From positions 523,167 through 587,166 of the forward strand of contig NW_013657677.1 of NCBI RefSeq assembly GCF_000142905.1: a stretch of 64,000 bases of DNA, read 5' to 3'. Position numbers and translations under genes: made by a program. Shown here in pieces: positions 53,060 through 62,600 of this stretch. The stretch is from Thecamonas trahens ATCC 50062. Taxonomy: Eukaryota; Apusozoa; Apusomonadida; Apusomonadidae. The notes beneath the pieces are model-generated. The model saw only the letters and a program-made list of their open reading frames with translations. It ran no database searches and had not been told where the DNA came from. The first letter of the stretch is position 1, and every line of letters starts with the position of its first letter.

Positions 53060-54227
53060 ATGCAGGGTGTTTCCGCAGGTACGATCCCCCCTCCCCCTCC
53101 CTCCCCCCCCCTACAACCCCTGTTCTCTCCCCTCTCCCTCCCTCCCCTCCCCCCCCCCCCCCCTCCCACGACTCACCGCCCACGTCCTTCCCCTCGGTCT
53201 CCCGCAGGACTGCATTCTGGTGCCTTCTACGTCTCCCGGTCCGAGCTTCTCGGCTGGCTTAACGAGACCCTCGACCTGTCATACCAGAAGATCGAGGAGG
53301 TTTCGAACGGTACGTAGCTGTAGAGTGTGTATGGTGTATATGTGTGTGTGGGAGGGTGTGTGGAAGGGTGGCGGTGGTGGTGTAGGCGCGCGGAAAATTT
53401 GAAAGTTTGTGCAGTGTTTGGCGCGCGATGAGTTGGAGTGGTCACCGACACGTACTCACCGACGTGATGGACAACGGTGGATTGACAGGCGCTGCGTTCT
53501 GCCAGCTGTGCGACATGCTCTTCCCGGGCACTGTGCCGATGAGCAAGGTCAACTTCTCGGCCAAGTACGAGTATGACAAGCTCAAGAACTACAAGGTTCT
53601 GCAGTCTGTGTTTGAGAAGAACAACGTGCCCAAGGTGGTCGACGCGCACAAGCTCGTCAAGGGCAAGCCGATGGACAACCTCGAGTTCTTCCAGTGGTTC
53701 AAGCACTTTTTCGACGCCAACTACGCGGCCAACGCCGACGAGTACAAGGCTCTCGCCCGTCGCAAGGGCCAGGCCAACGCCAAGGCGCGGTCGTCGAGCA
53801 GGGCGCCCGGCGCGTCGGGCTCGCGCTCGCGCTCGCGGCCGCGCCCGGGCCAGGCACCGGGCTCGTCGGCCCGCCGGTCGGCAACTCGCAACGAGAACGC
53901 TCCGCCGCCGTCGACGGGCGCCAAGGGCATCTCAGCTGCAGCCATGAAGGCCAAGATCGACGAGGTCAAGGCTGCGCTCGAGGCCAAGCACGCCGCTGAG
54001 ATCGAGGCGCTCAAGGAGCAGGTTGCCAACCTCGAGCTCAACACCGACGCGCTCGAGAAGGAGCGCGACTTTTACTTGGCAAGCTCCGCGACATTGAGAT
54101 CCTTGCCGAGGCCCACGAAGACGAGGACATCCCGTTCCTTAAGCAGGTCCAGGATCTGCTGTACAAGTCCGACGACTCGGACGACGAAGGCGCCGACGAT
54201 GTTGAGGACGAGGCGGTCGAGGCCTAA
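53060..54227 (+). CDS. MAPRE1: EB1 microtubule plus-end-binding protein
   Basis: Plus-end-tracking protein, about 286 residues. Exons: 53060-53078 (19 nt), 53208-53309, 53489-54227; introns of 129 and 179 nt with GTACGA/GTACGT donors and CAG acceptors, all phase 1. The calponin-homology domain reads SRSELLGWLNETLDLSYQKI, GAAFCQLCDMLFPG, KNYKVLQ and KLVKGKPMDNLEFFQWFKHF. A basic Ser/Arg/Pro linker leads to the EB homology coiled coil (IEALKEQVANLELNTDALEK) and ERDFYLGKLRDIEIL, matching human ERDFYFGKLRNIEL. The last part needs one base added at the GG pair 54078-54079; with it the length is an exact codon multiple. The C-terminus is acidic and lacks the usual EEY end. Confidence 0.95.
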
Positions 54228-54294
54228 GCGCTCTCGTCCTCGCTTTGCTTGCTCTTTCCTCTTGCTCTTCTCCCGAATTAACACTTCTTGTAGA

Positions 54295-56169
54295 CTACCT
54301 ACCGGCCGCGGCTGACTCGTCGGTAACGGTCACAGCAGGGTAGAGGCGGGGCGTGAGCCCGTCGCGACCGGGAGCAATGTCGACGAGCGGGAATCGGGTG
54401 TCACGGTCGTCCGGATCCGGCAGCACGACGCGGTCACGGCCAAAGCACGTGAGTGGGATGTGCGGCGCCGGAAGGGTGATGAAAGCCCGCGAGGTGGCTG
54501 GGACCGATAGGCTCGGCACGTGCCAGCACATCGCGCGTGGCCCCATGCCCGACTCGGCAGGGAATGGGCGGCAGCGACTCGTCGCTGTGGCTTTGCTCTC
54601 TCCGTCGCCAACGAGAAAGGCAGGCAGGCCAGCAGCCTCGTTAGAGAGGAATGGGCCTGCCATGGCGCGGCGCGACCAGAGGCCAAAGACTTGCTCGAGA
54701 ACAACGACCAAGTCGCGGGCGAGCTGATCAAGCGAGTACGGCTCGTATTCAGGCTCCCAAATCTCGAGGTAGCGGAGTGAGGCGTGATGGGCGGTTTCGG
54801 CGTGGAACGACGGCTGGCAGCCGACCGAGAGCCGCAGATCGACAAGCGCCGCATGCGGCGGTGCATACAGCGTGTGGATGAGTCCGGCGCCCGACGCGCC
54901 CATCACTACGTCGACGGAAGCAAAACGGGTGATAGTATCGGTGAACGAGCCGGCAAAGGTCTCTGAGACTACGTCCAGGTGCGGATACGCAGCGAGGGCG
55001 TCGACAAACGCGTCCTCGCCGTCGGGAAGGCGGAACGACCGTGAGCTGCGACGCGGAACGAGGATGGTGCGACTCCCGTTGAGCACTTGGTCATTGCCTG
55101 CCATGCCGGTCATGCCGTCGAGCGGCGCCTTGGGCTCGATGCCGAGCTGTTGCCAGACGTGAGCCCGATACGCGGTGGTGATCTCGCCGGGCGAAAAGTG
55201 CTGCCAAGCGGTGTCCGGCGAGCCGAGCTTCCCGCGCAGGGCTGGAAAGACTTCATCGTTGAGGTAGAGCAAGAGCGGACCGCGGCCGTAGCGGAGCCGC
55301 GGAATGCAAATCCGCGCGTCGGGCGATGCCGAGAGCTCGCTCGTAGAGCGGATGCCGCCGCCAAAGAGGATGCGCTCGAGAAAGGTTGGAAGCTCGCGGA
55401 TGACGGCGCGGGCAAGCCCGGGATTGAACACATAAAGCACGTTGTTGGAAGCCTTGTCGGACGAGAGCGTGTCGGCGAGCCACACGTTAAAGAACATGGG
55501 CATGATGATGTCGTTGTGCGTGTGCCACGCGTTCTCGGCGACCCACGGCGCGACCATAAAGACAGTCGAGTCTGGCGGGAGCATCTCGGTGCACAAGGCC
55601 TCATCGACGGGATCGTCGGTGAGCACCAGCCGTGAGGCCATGGACTCCGTCTTTGGGCCTTGCCAGGGATCGCTCAGCCCCTCTGGCCAGAGCTTGTACG
55701 GGATGAGAGTCTCGTCGGCGAGACCGGCGTCGATCTCGGCTCTGTCCGACTCGGAGAGGCCACCAAGCTCGATCTTGCCATCGCCACGGAGGACAACATT
55801 ATGCATCTCCCACACACTCGACCAGTTGTCCACCACCCGCTGGTACAGGTTCAGCGGAGGGAGGACGAGTCCAGCCCGCGACGCGCCCCATGCCGTGCTT
55901 GCCGGCGACAAAGGCCTTGAATGAACGGACGGGCCGGACGGGGCGGACGGGGCGGGCGGGGTAGATGGAGCGGGTGGAGCGGATGGAGTGGGCGGAGCGG
56001 ATGGAGTGGGCGGAGCACGATGTGATTGTATCCTCTGCGATGACTGTCGGCTTCCTTGCGCTGTGCTCGCCTGCGACGAGGCAGACAGCGTCGGCGTTCT
56101 CAGCTGGAGAACGACGACTGCAGCTATGGCAATGACAATACATGCCATAATGGGCTTGTTGCGTGCCAT
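54295..56169 (-). CDS. GT61-family glycosyltransferase (type II membrane)
   Basis: Predicted Golgi/ER glycosyltransferase of 624 residues. A short cytoplasmic start (MARNKPIMACI) and signal anchor (about 8-24) are followed by a Ser/Pro/Ala stem with about six PSAPPTP-like repeats (about 55-90). The catalytic part contains TVFMVAPW, AWHTHNDIIMPMFFNVW (His-x-x-Asn region), ILVPRR and, near the end, VDVVMGASGAGLIHTLYAPP, the GT61 (DUF563) signature Gly-x-x-Gly-Ala-Gly-Leu. GT61 includes plant xylosyl/arabinosyltransferases and animal EOGT and POMGNT2; acceptor and donor cannot be inferred here. The start at 56169 is the ATG next to the anchor. The C-terminal 120 residues beyond the signature are long and Pro-rich. 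Confidence 0.78.
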   Translation of the reverse strand: MARNKPIMACIVIAIAAVVVLQLRTPTLSASSQASTAQGSRQSSQRIQSHRAPPTPSAPPTPSAPPAPSTPPAPSAPSGPSVHSRPLSPASTAWGASRAGLVLPPLNLYQRVVDNWSSVWEMHNVVLRGDGKIELGGLSESDRAEIDAGLADETLIPYKLWPEGLSDPWQGPKTESMASRLVLTDDPVDEALCTEMLPPDSTVFMVAPWVAENAWHTHNDIIMPMFFNVWLADTLSSDKASNNVLYVFNPGLARAVIRELPTFLERILFGGGIRSTSELSASPDARICIPRLRYGRGPLLLYLNDEVFPALRGKLGSPDTAWQHFSPGEITTAYRAHVWQQLGIEPKAPLDGMTGMAGNDQVLNGSRTILVPRRSSRSFRLPDGEDAFVDALAAYPHLDVVSETFAGSFTDTITRFASVDVVMGASGAGLIHTLYAPPHAALVDLRLSVGCQPSFHAETAHHASLRYLEIWEPEYEPYSLDQLARDLVVVLEQVFGLWSRRAMAGPFLSNEAAGLPAFLVGDGESKATATSRCRPFPAESGMGPRAMCWHVPSLSVPATSRAFITLPAPHIPLTCFGRDRVVLPDPDDRDTRFPLVDIAPGRDGLTPRLYPAVTVTDESAAAGR

Positions 56170-56476
56170 GCCACCGCTATTGGGGAGACGTGAGCGTTGC
56201 GAGCAAGGTGTTGAGTGTGGGCGGCGGAGCGAGGTCAAGCCAGGGGGGGATCTGTCAAAGCCCCGGGCGCCGTAGCAAAAAAATTAGACAGCCCACCCCC
56301 CACCCGCCCCTTCTCCCTCTCGAAGCCACCTTCATGAAAAACCACCAACCGACGCCAAGCCACACACTCTCTGACCTCAGTCCGATCCCCCTCCACCCGC
56401 TGCCTCGGCTCCCCACTCGCACCACACTTCTTCTGACTTTGTCACCGCCTCATACTCACTCACTGAGCTCACAAAG
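56170..56476. other. Divergent intergenic region
   Basis: Short C/T-rich promoter space between the GT61 gene and the DnaJ gene; an A6-7 tract at 56276. Nothing else seen. Confidence 0.4.
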
Positions 56477-57616
56477 ATGCGGGTGACGCGGACGACGTTG
56501 GTGGCATGGTGCGTGTGCGTGGTTGCGGTGGTTGTGGCGTGCCTGGTGGCGACGAGCGAGGCGAGGACGCCGTCGTACTACTCAGTGCTCGGAGTGACGG
56601 CCAAGGCGAGCAAGCGGGAGATCAAGCGGGCGTATCGGAAGCTCTCGCGGGAGTTGCATCCGGACAAGAACCCTGATGATCCGGATGCAAACAGCAAGTT
56701 CATGGAAGCGGCGCGGGCGTATGAGGTCCTCACCGACGAGAAGCTGAGGCAGATCTACGACCGCGGCGGAGTCAAGGCCGTGGAGAAGCACGAGAAGCAG
56801 GCGGCTTCGGGCCATGGCGGCGGGTTCAATCCGTTTGACATGTTTGGCTTCAACCGCGGCGGCGGCGGCGGCAACCAGGAGCGGCGAGGGCCGTCGATCG
56901 AGATCGAGTTTGAGGTCGCGCTCGACGCGCTCTACGAGGGCACCGCGCTCGAGGCGCAGTTTGCCAAGCAGGTCATCTGCCCCGAGTGCGACGGGACCGG
57001 CGCCGAGGATCCCGACGACGTGCAGACGTGCCCAGTGTGCGGCGGCCGCGGCGTCAAGATTACCCGCCACCAGATGGCGCCGGGCTTTGTCCAGCAGATG
57101 CAGACAACGTGCGACAAGTGCGGCGGCAAAGGCAAGATTGTCAAGTCGGTCTGCCGCGCCTGTCGCGGGCGCAAGGTCGTCCCGGGCTCGTCGGTCATCG
57201 ACATTGTGCTCGAGTCGGGCACGCCCGACGGCCACCGGGTCGAGTTCCCCATGGAGGCCGATCAGGCTCCCGACATGGTGCCCGGCGACCTTATCTTTGT
57301 CATCAAGACCGCGCCGCATCCGACCTTTACCCGTGACGCCAACCAGGTCGACCTTCATACCTCGGCCACAATCTCGCTCCTCGACGCGCTTGTCGGCTTC
57401 TCGACTCCGCTGGTTCACCTTGACGGCCACACCGTTGACCTTGAGAACGTCGGCATCACCCGCCCAGGCCAGGTCATCAAGATCGCCGGCGAGGGCATGC
57501 CGCACTTTGAGACGCCTGACATCCGCGGCGACCTGTATGTCACCGTCCACATCCGCATGCCGGCCCGCCTTTCGTCGGGCCAGAAGGACCAGCTGCGGAA
57601 GATCCTTGCCGAGTGA
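56477..57616 (+). CDS. ER-lumenal DnaJ (ERdj3/DNAJB11-like)
   Basis: Hsp40 co-chaperone for ER Hsp70 (BiP), 379 residues. A signal peptide (about 1-29, LVAWCVCVVAVVVACLVATS) precedes a J domain: YYSVLGVTAKASKREIKRAY, ELHPDKNPDDP with an intact HPD motif, KFMEAARAYEVLTDEKLRQI. A Gly/Phe linker (GGGFNPFDMFGFNRGGGGG), a Cys-rich zinc region with four Cys-x2-Cys pairs (CPECDGTG, CPVCGGRG, CDKCGGKG, CRACRGRK) and the C-terminal substrate domains follow (GDLIFVIKTAPHPTFTRD, DIRGDLYVTVHIRMP). No KDEL-type ending is present (ends KILAE), so retention may depend on partners, as for animal ERdj3. The 5' leader is C/T- and A-rich. Confidence 0.93.
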   Translation: MRVTRTTLVAWCVCVVAVVVACLVATSEARTPSYYSVLGVTAKASKREIKRAYRKLSRELHPDKNPDDPDANSKFMEAARAYEVLTDEKLRQIYDRGGVKAVEKHEKQAASGHGGGFNPFDMFGFNRGGGGGNQERRGPSIEIEFEVALDALYEGTALEAQFAKQVICPECDGTGAEDPDDVQTCPVCGGRGVKITRHQMAPGFVQQMQTTCDKCGGKGKIVKSVCRACRGRKVVPGSSVIDIVLESGTPDGHRVEFPMEADQAPDMVPGDLIFVIKTAPHPTFTRDANQVDLHTSATISLLDALVGFSTPLVHLDGHTVDLENVGITRPGQVIKIAGEGMPHFETPDIRGDLYVTVHIRMPARLSSGQKDQLRKILAE

Positions 57617-57713
57617 CGCGCCGATAAAGTGCAGCAATGACCCCGCAGGTCCAGGGCAGGGCTTTACTCGTCTGATCGCGCGTCTTTGTGTGCAGCAGCA
57701 GAGAGGAAGCGGT

Positions 57714-59514
57714 TTACTGGTCAGAGTGCAAGCTCGCCATGACCTGTCGGAGAGACTCGGCAACTTGGGCAGCGGTGGCGGCAGGGAGCGTCGACGCCTT
57801 TGCGCGGAGCCTGTCGATCTCGGCTACAAGCTCGGTGTTTCGCCGGGCAGAGCTAGTCTGGGCAGAGCCATCGGCAAAGGTGTCAAAGATCACCGCGAGC
57901 GACGGCGAGCGGGCGACCTGCTGAGCTGTCCGCGCCACCTCGGCCTCCTCGGCGACGAGCCACGAGTGGGCAATTTCGACGAGCGCCGTCCTCGCGACGG
58001 CCTTGATCTTCAGCTTGAGATACAAGTCGTCAAGCGCACTGGCGACGAGCTCGTTCACGATGCTCTTCAGCGCTTCTGGATCGATGAATGTGTCTGAGGC
58101 GTAGGCTGTGGGCAGACCCGAAGGCGGCAGCTGCTTGGTCACAGCATTGGGCTCAAAGCGGAGGTACGGGACCGAGCCCTCAACAAACATGTGGGCGAGA
58201 ATGACATCCTCCTGGGAAATAGTCTTCTTCCGGCGGTACTCGACGAGGATTCGGACTACGCCGAGAAGCGTGTTGAGGCGGGTGGTGAGCCGCTCGCGGA
58301 CGTCATCGTAGAGCCCGAGCGTAAAGTGCTCGATGCGGGCCGAGTCACGCGAGAGCTTGAGCGCGGCGACCGCGGCGCCCGCCGGAGTGGTGAAGCCCTT
58401 GGGTGGCTTGGCGGTGGTAGACGAGGCGCACGGCTTGTCGCTCGCGTCACCGCCTTGCGCCACCGACTTCCAAGTCTTGCGCAGCACAAGCGAGTTGCCG
58501 ACGAGGGCGGCGAGCTCGGCGTCGGCGCCGATGGCGGTCTCGAGGTCGATCGGCGTGATCCGCATTCGGCCGGCAGCTCTGGCGGCGTTGCCCGACAGCT
58601 CGACGATCTCGGCAACCAAGTATTCGAGGACGGCCGCGAGGTAGACCGGTGCGCTGCCGCTGACCCGGCCGATGACTATCGCCCGCATGTACCGGTGGAT
58701 GCGGCCGACCGGGAACTGCAGGCCGGCGCGAGTCGAGCGCGTTGTCGACCGGTATCCAGAGCCAGAGCCTGAGAACTTGGTCACAGCCTTGCAGCCTTCA
58801 GCAACGGCATGCTTGGTCAGCTCACCCTGGATGACAATCCTGACTGCCGTCTGGATCTCGCGCGACGAAACAGTAGTCTTGCCCATCATGGGCATGATTC
58901 TGCTGGCGAGCTCCACGATCTGCCGCAGGGTGTCAAACACAAACGCGTTGACCATCGTCATGCCTTGCTTGGAGATGCCTGCATCCGGATGGACCTAGCG
59001 TCCCGGACGTGGTTAGCACGTCCAGTTGTGGCCCAGAGCCATTCCGATCATAGCCAGCCCCGCATCGAGCCAGCCCCGCATTCGAGCCATCCCGATCATT
59101 GCCATCCCGGGATCGAGCCAGCCCCGCATTCGAGCCATCCCGATCATAGCCAGCCCCGCACCGAGCCATCGTCATCGCCATTCCCATCGCCACCGGCACC
59201 GGCACCGCCACCGTCACCGCCACCAGCACCGCACCCCCCCTTTTGTATGAGTTTTCGTATGTGTGTGTATGCGCGTGACATGCGCCTGTTGCAATTGTCG
59301 CGCGTGTAGTGTGTGTCGCCTGTTTGCTTGCGTGTCGAAAGAAAAAGACAGGCTTCCATTGCCACCCCCTCCCTCCCCCTCCCCCCCCCCCCCCCCCCAC
59401 CCCACCCCAACCGTCACCCACCCACCCCAACCATCACCCACATGGAACCCATACCTGCTTCAACACCTTGTAAATGTAGCTTGCAAAGGTCTCGCGACGG
59501 CGGGTGCGTGCCAT
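57714..59514 (-). CDS. Fused histone: H2B-H2A-(H4-like)-(possible H3-like)
   Basis: One chain of 446 residues from exon 1 (59514-59455, GTATGG donor) and exon 2 (58994-57714, CTAG acceptor), 460-nt intron, phase 0. Residues 1-94 are H2B: RRRETFASYIYKVLKQ in exon 1 joins VHPDAGISKQG and SSREIQTAVRIVIQGELTKH. A Ser/Gly linker (95-100) leads to H2A, about 101-186: RAGLQFPVGRIHRYM, APVYLAAVLEYLVAEIVEL, GNAAR. Most acidic-patch residues are kept (Glu144, Glu149, Glu152, Asp178, Glu180; H2B Glu78 and Glu86). Residues 249-287 align gaplessly with H4 helix 2 and loop, with Tyr249, Glu272, Lys276, Lys277, Thr278 and Asp283-Val284 agreeing. Residues 323-380 are helical and weakly H3-like. Core-histone tails are mostly absent. 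The order H2B-H2A-H4-H3 is that of two giant-virus histone doublets joined end to end. Confidence 0.85.
59069..59148 (-). repeat. 48-bp tandem repeat in the histone-fusion intron
   Basis: A segment containing GCCCCGCATTCGAGCCATC and a following CCCGATCAT occurs twice, 48 bp apart, with shorter related pieces on both sides. It lies inside the intron, so it does not affect the protein. Confidence 0.7.
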
Positions 59515-59668
59515 GGAGGGCTGTGCCGTCGAGTGGAATGGCCGGCCAACAACCAATGCTTGAATGCTTGGTTTGGCACATGCGGCAACACCTCACCACA
59601 CACGCACAATCGTGGTCACGGCGCCGAGGTTCAACTTTTGTACATTGAGAGGGTAGGGTATGAGGGGA

Positions 59669-62600
59669 TCAGATGGCATCAAGATCAACAGGAACATCGC
59701 CAGTGATCTCAAAGTTGATGCGCTTGGGCGGCTCCTCGGGCGGCTGGTAGAGAGTGCGGTAGGCTGAGCGGGTGGCGGCATACGGGACAAAGACGTCTGC
59801 GGTCTCTTGCGAGATAAACTCCGAGGCCTGGACAAACTTGTCGAGGGCGACGAGGAGCGAGGGGATCTGCGGGTTCGCGGCCTTGCCCTCGACCTTGAAG
59901 AGGCGGAGGATGATGACGGAGGAGACCTCGACAAAGAGGCGCGACGAGACGACGGCGCCGCGGGTGATAGAGCCCGGGCGGAGGTCGCGCATGGCCTCGA
60001 GGGTAATGGTGAATGCAGAGATGAGGAGGGCGGCGGCCTGGGCAAAGGCGTGGCCACCGAGCGGGGCGGCCTCGAGGTCGGGGTCGTAGCGGGCCGAAGG
60101 CTGGCCCCACACCGCGGTGCAGGAGAAGCAGGCGGCGAGGACAAAGGGGAGGCGGGCCCAGAGTTGGACGTCCTCCTGGACCTTGGTCACCTGTGCGCAC
60201 ACGCCGAGGAGCAGGTGGTCCGGGTCGCGGTCTGAGCCGCAGTACTTGGCGAGCTGGTCCATGCCTAGCAGCTTGGGCTCGCGCTCGTAGTTGATGGCGT
60301 ACTGGCGGACGGTCGACTCGACGACCGAGGCGATGAACGGGGTGGCGTCGCGGACGGCCTCGCGCAGCGCCTTGCGCAGCATGTTGCGGAGGAAGGTGAT
60401 GTTGCCGATGGCGACGACCGACGAGGTCAGCTGCGGCAGCGACTGGAACTTGGCGATGGTCTCGGCGGCGGGGTCTTCGGCGTGGTAGTTGGTGACGAGC
60501 TCCTCTGTGTACGAGCGGTTGGCGGCGAGGATCTTCTTCATCAGCACAATGTGCCGGCCGATGCCGTTGACAAGATGGTGGTCCATGACGTCGACACCGT
60601 ACGGGCCGAGGAGGGTGACGAGGGCGCGGATCTCGGGCTCGGAGAGAAAGTGCTGCGCAAACGGGCCGGTCCGCCCGGCAACCGGTGGGGTAATGAACGA
60701 CCCGTTGAGCGGCGAGAAGCAGACGCCGTCGACAACCTTGCGGAGGACAAACTCGGTGTACCACTTGGCGACAAAGTCGACCATGACCATGGCCTGCGGC
60801 TCGGCCTCGACTCCGGACTTTTGCTGCTCGAGTGTCGTCGAGAACGAGTGGTGGACCATGACCGTGCGGATGAGCTCCTGCACGTTCACGTCGATGTACC
60901 GCTCGACAAGGGAGAAGCCGTGCAGGTACGCTTGGAGCCGCGAGAGGAGCTGCGAGGGGCGGGCAATCATGCCCGATTCGGAGCGGCAGAGCTTGAGGAC
61001 AAGCGCTGAGAAGACGTCCTTGATGGCACGGACAAGGATTTCACGAGGAACAATGACCGAGTCAAAAACGCGGACGGCCTCGTGCTCGCCAAAGGCCATG
61101 CAGAGGTAGCGGAGGATGACAAGCGCCTCGGACATGCGCGCAACCGCATTGCGGTTGGCCGGAATCGACTCGGTGCCCGGAAGCGCACCGCCGGCGCTCG
61201 GGTTGACCGCCGTCCCGGCCGCCGCAGCGTCGCGCTGGGCCTGGAAGAGCTTAAAGGCCTCGACTGGCGCGAGCTGCGACTTGAGCGAGAGGATCGACTC
61301 GCCGACCCGCTGGCACATGTTGGTGATTTGCTTGGCCATGGCCGAGAAGACCTGGGTGGCGAGCTCGATGCCCTGCGAGCCGATGTGGACCCGCTCCTCA
61401 GGCAGGAAGCGCGAGGTCCGGTAGGCAAAGGTGTCGCAGACCTTGGCCATGGCCATCGAGTGCATGGCCAGCGGCGTCGGCGAGCCGACCGCGCCTTGGA
61501 ACATGGCGAGGAAGGTTGGGCGGTGCCAGAAGAGCATGTCGAGCGAGGCGTGCTTGAGGACCGTCGACTTGAAGTTGCCCACCACCTCGGCGTGCTGCGA
61601 AATGAGGTTGAGCCTCGCGGCAAGGTTCTTGAACGCGACGTTGGTCGGCTGGAACGGCGCCTGCTGCGAGCAATAGATGACCTGCAGCCGCATCCAGTTG
61701 AGCGAGATGGTCTCCATCAGCGCGCGGTTACCGGCCGACGCGTTCTCGCACGCGGAAATGATGTCTTCAAACACGTCGAGCGGCTCCTGGTCGAGCCCGC
61801 ACTCGGCCGAGAACGCGTTGAGTGCATGCTGCAGACCGTTGACGTCGGTCGTTTGCAGGTACTTGACATGGTACGCCAGGATATCGTCCTCGTACTTTTC
61901 GAGCAGGTCAACAAACGCATCGACGTAGTACACAATTGTCGGCACCGTCGGGTCCTCAAACTCGGCCGCGTTGTGCTTGGCCTTGGACTTGTTCGGAGGA
62001 AGCTCCTCGCGGCCGTGGTGGTGGACGTAGAACTTGATCTCGTCGGTGGCCAGAGCGCACGCCGCCAGCACCATCGGGAGCTTTGGGCCGAGAAGGCCCG
62101 GCTCGCCCGCACACATCGAGTACAGCGAGGCCAGCGCCTGCCGCAGCCACTGCCGCCGCTCGCGGTGCGTCGCTCCGGCGGTCTGGGTAAACGTCGTCGA
62201 CGTCTCGACCACAAACTTCTTCTGCTTGGTCAGGTTGATGGCCGAGCCGTTGAACGAGGCAAAGACCTGCTGGAACTCGTTGTGGATGACAACAAGCACG
62301 TCGCGGTGGACAGGGAGCATCGAGACGTACGAAAGAGCCGTCTTGAGGAGGCCAAACAGGTTGGCCGACGCCAGCTCGTTCGGACAAAGGAGGGTGCCAA
62401 ACAGGATCCACATGGTGTACTTTTCCATGTTGCGCGCCGCAGTGTAGATGGGCCCGTTGGCCGGCACCACCGCAGCCGCCCCGGCGTGTGACACAATCGA
62501 GATGTCGCCGTCGTCGCGGAGCTGCGCTGTCGAGAGCAGCTTCATGTACGGCATCTGCAGCGTGGTCAGCGCCGAGCCGACCAGCGACGAGATCGACGCA

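Noticed and set aside
57714-58961. An H2B fragment starting at the internal ATG 58961
   Set aside because: That start lacks helix alpha-1; the exon at 59514-59455 supplies it exactly and in phase.
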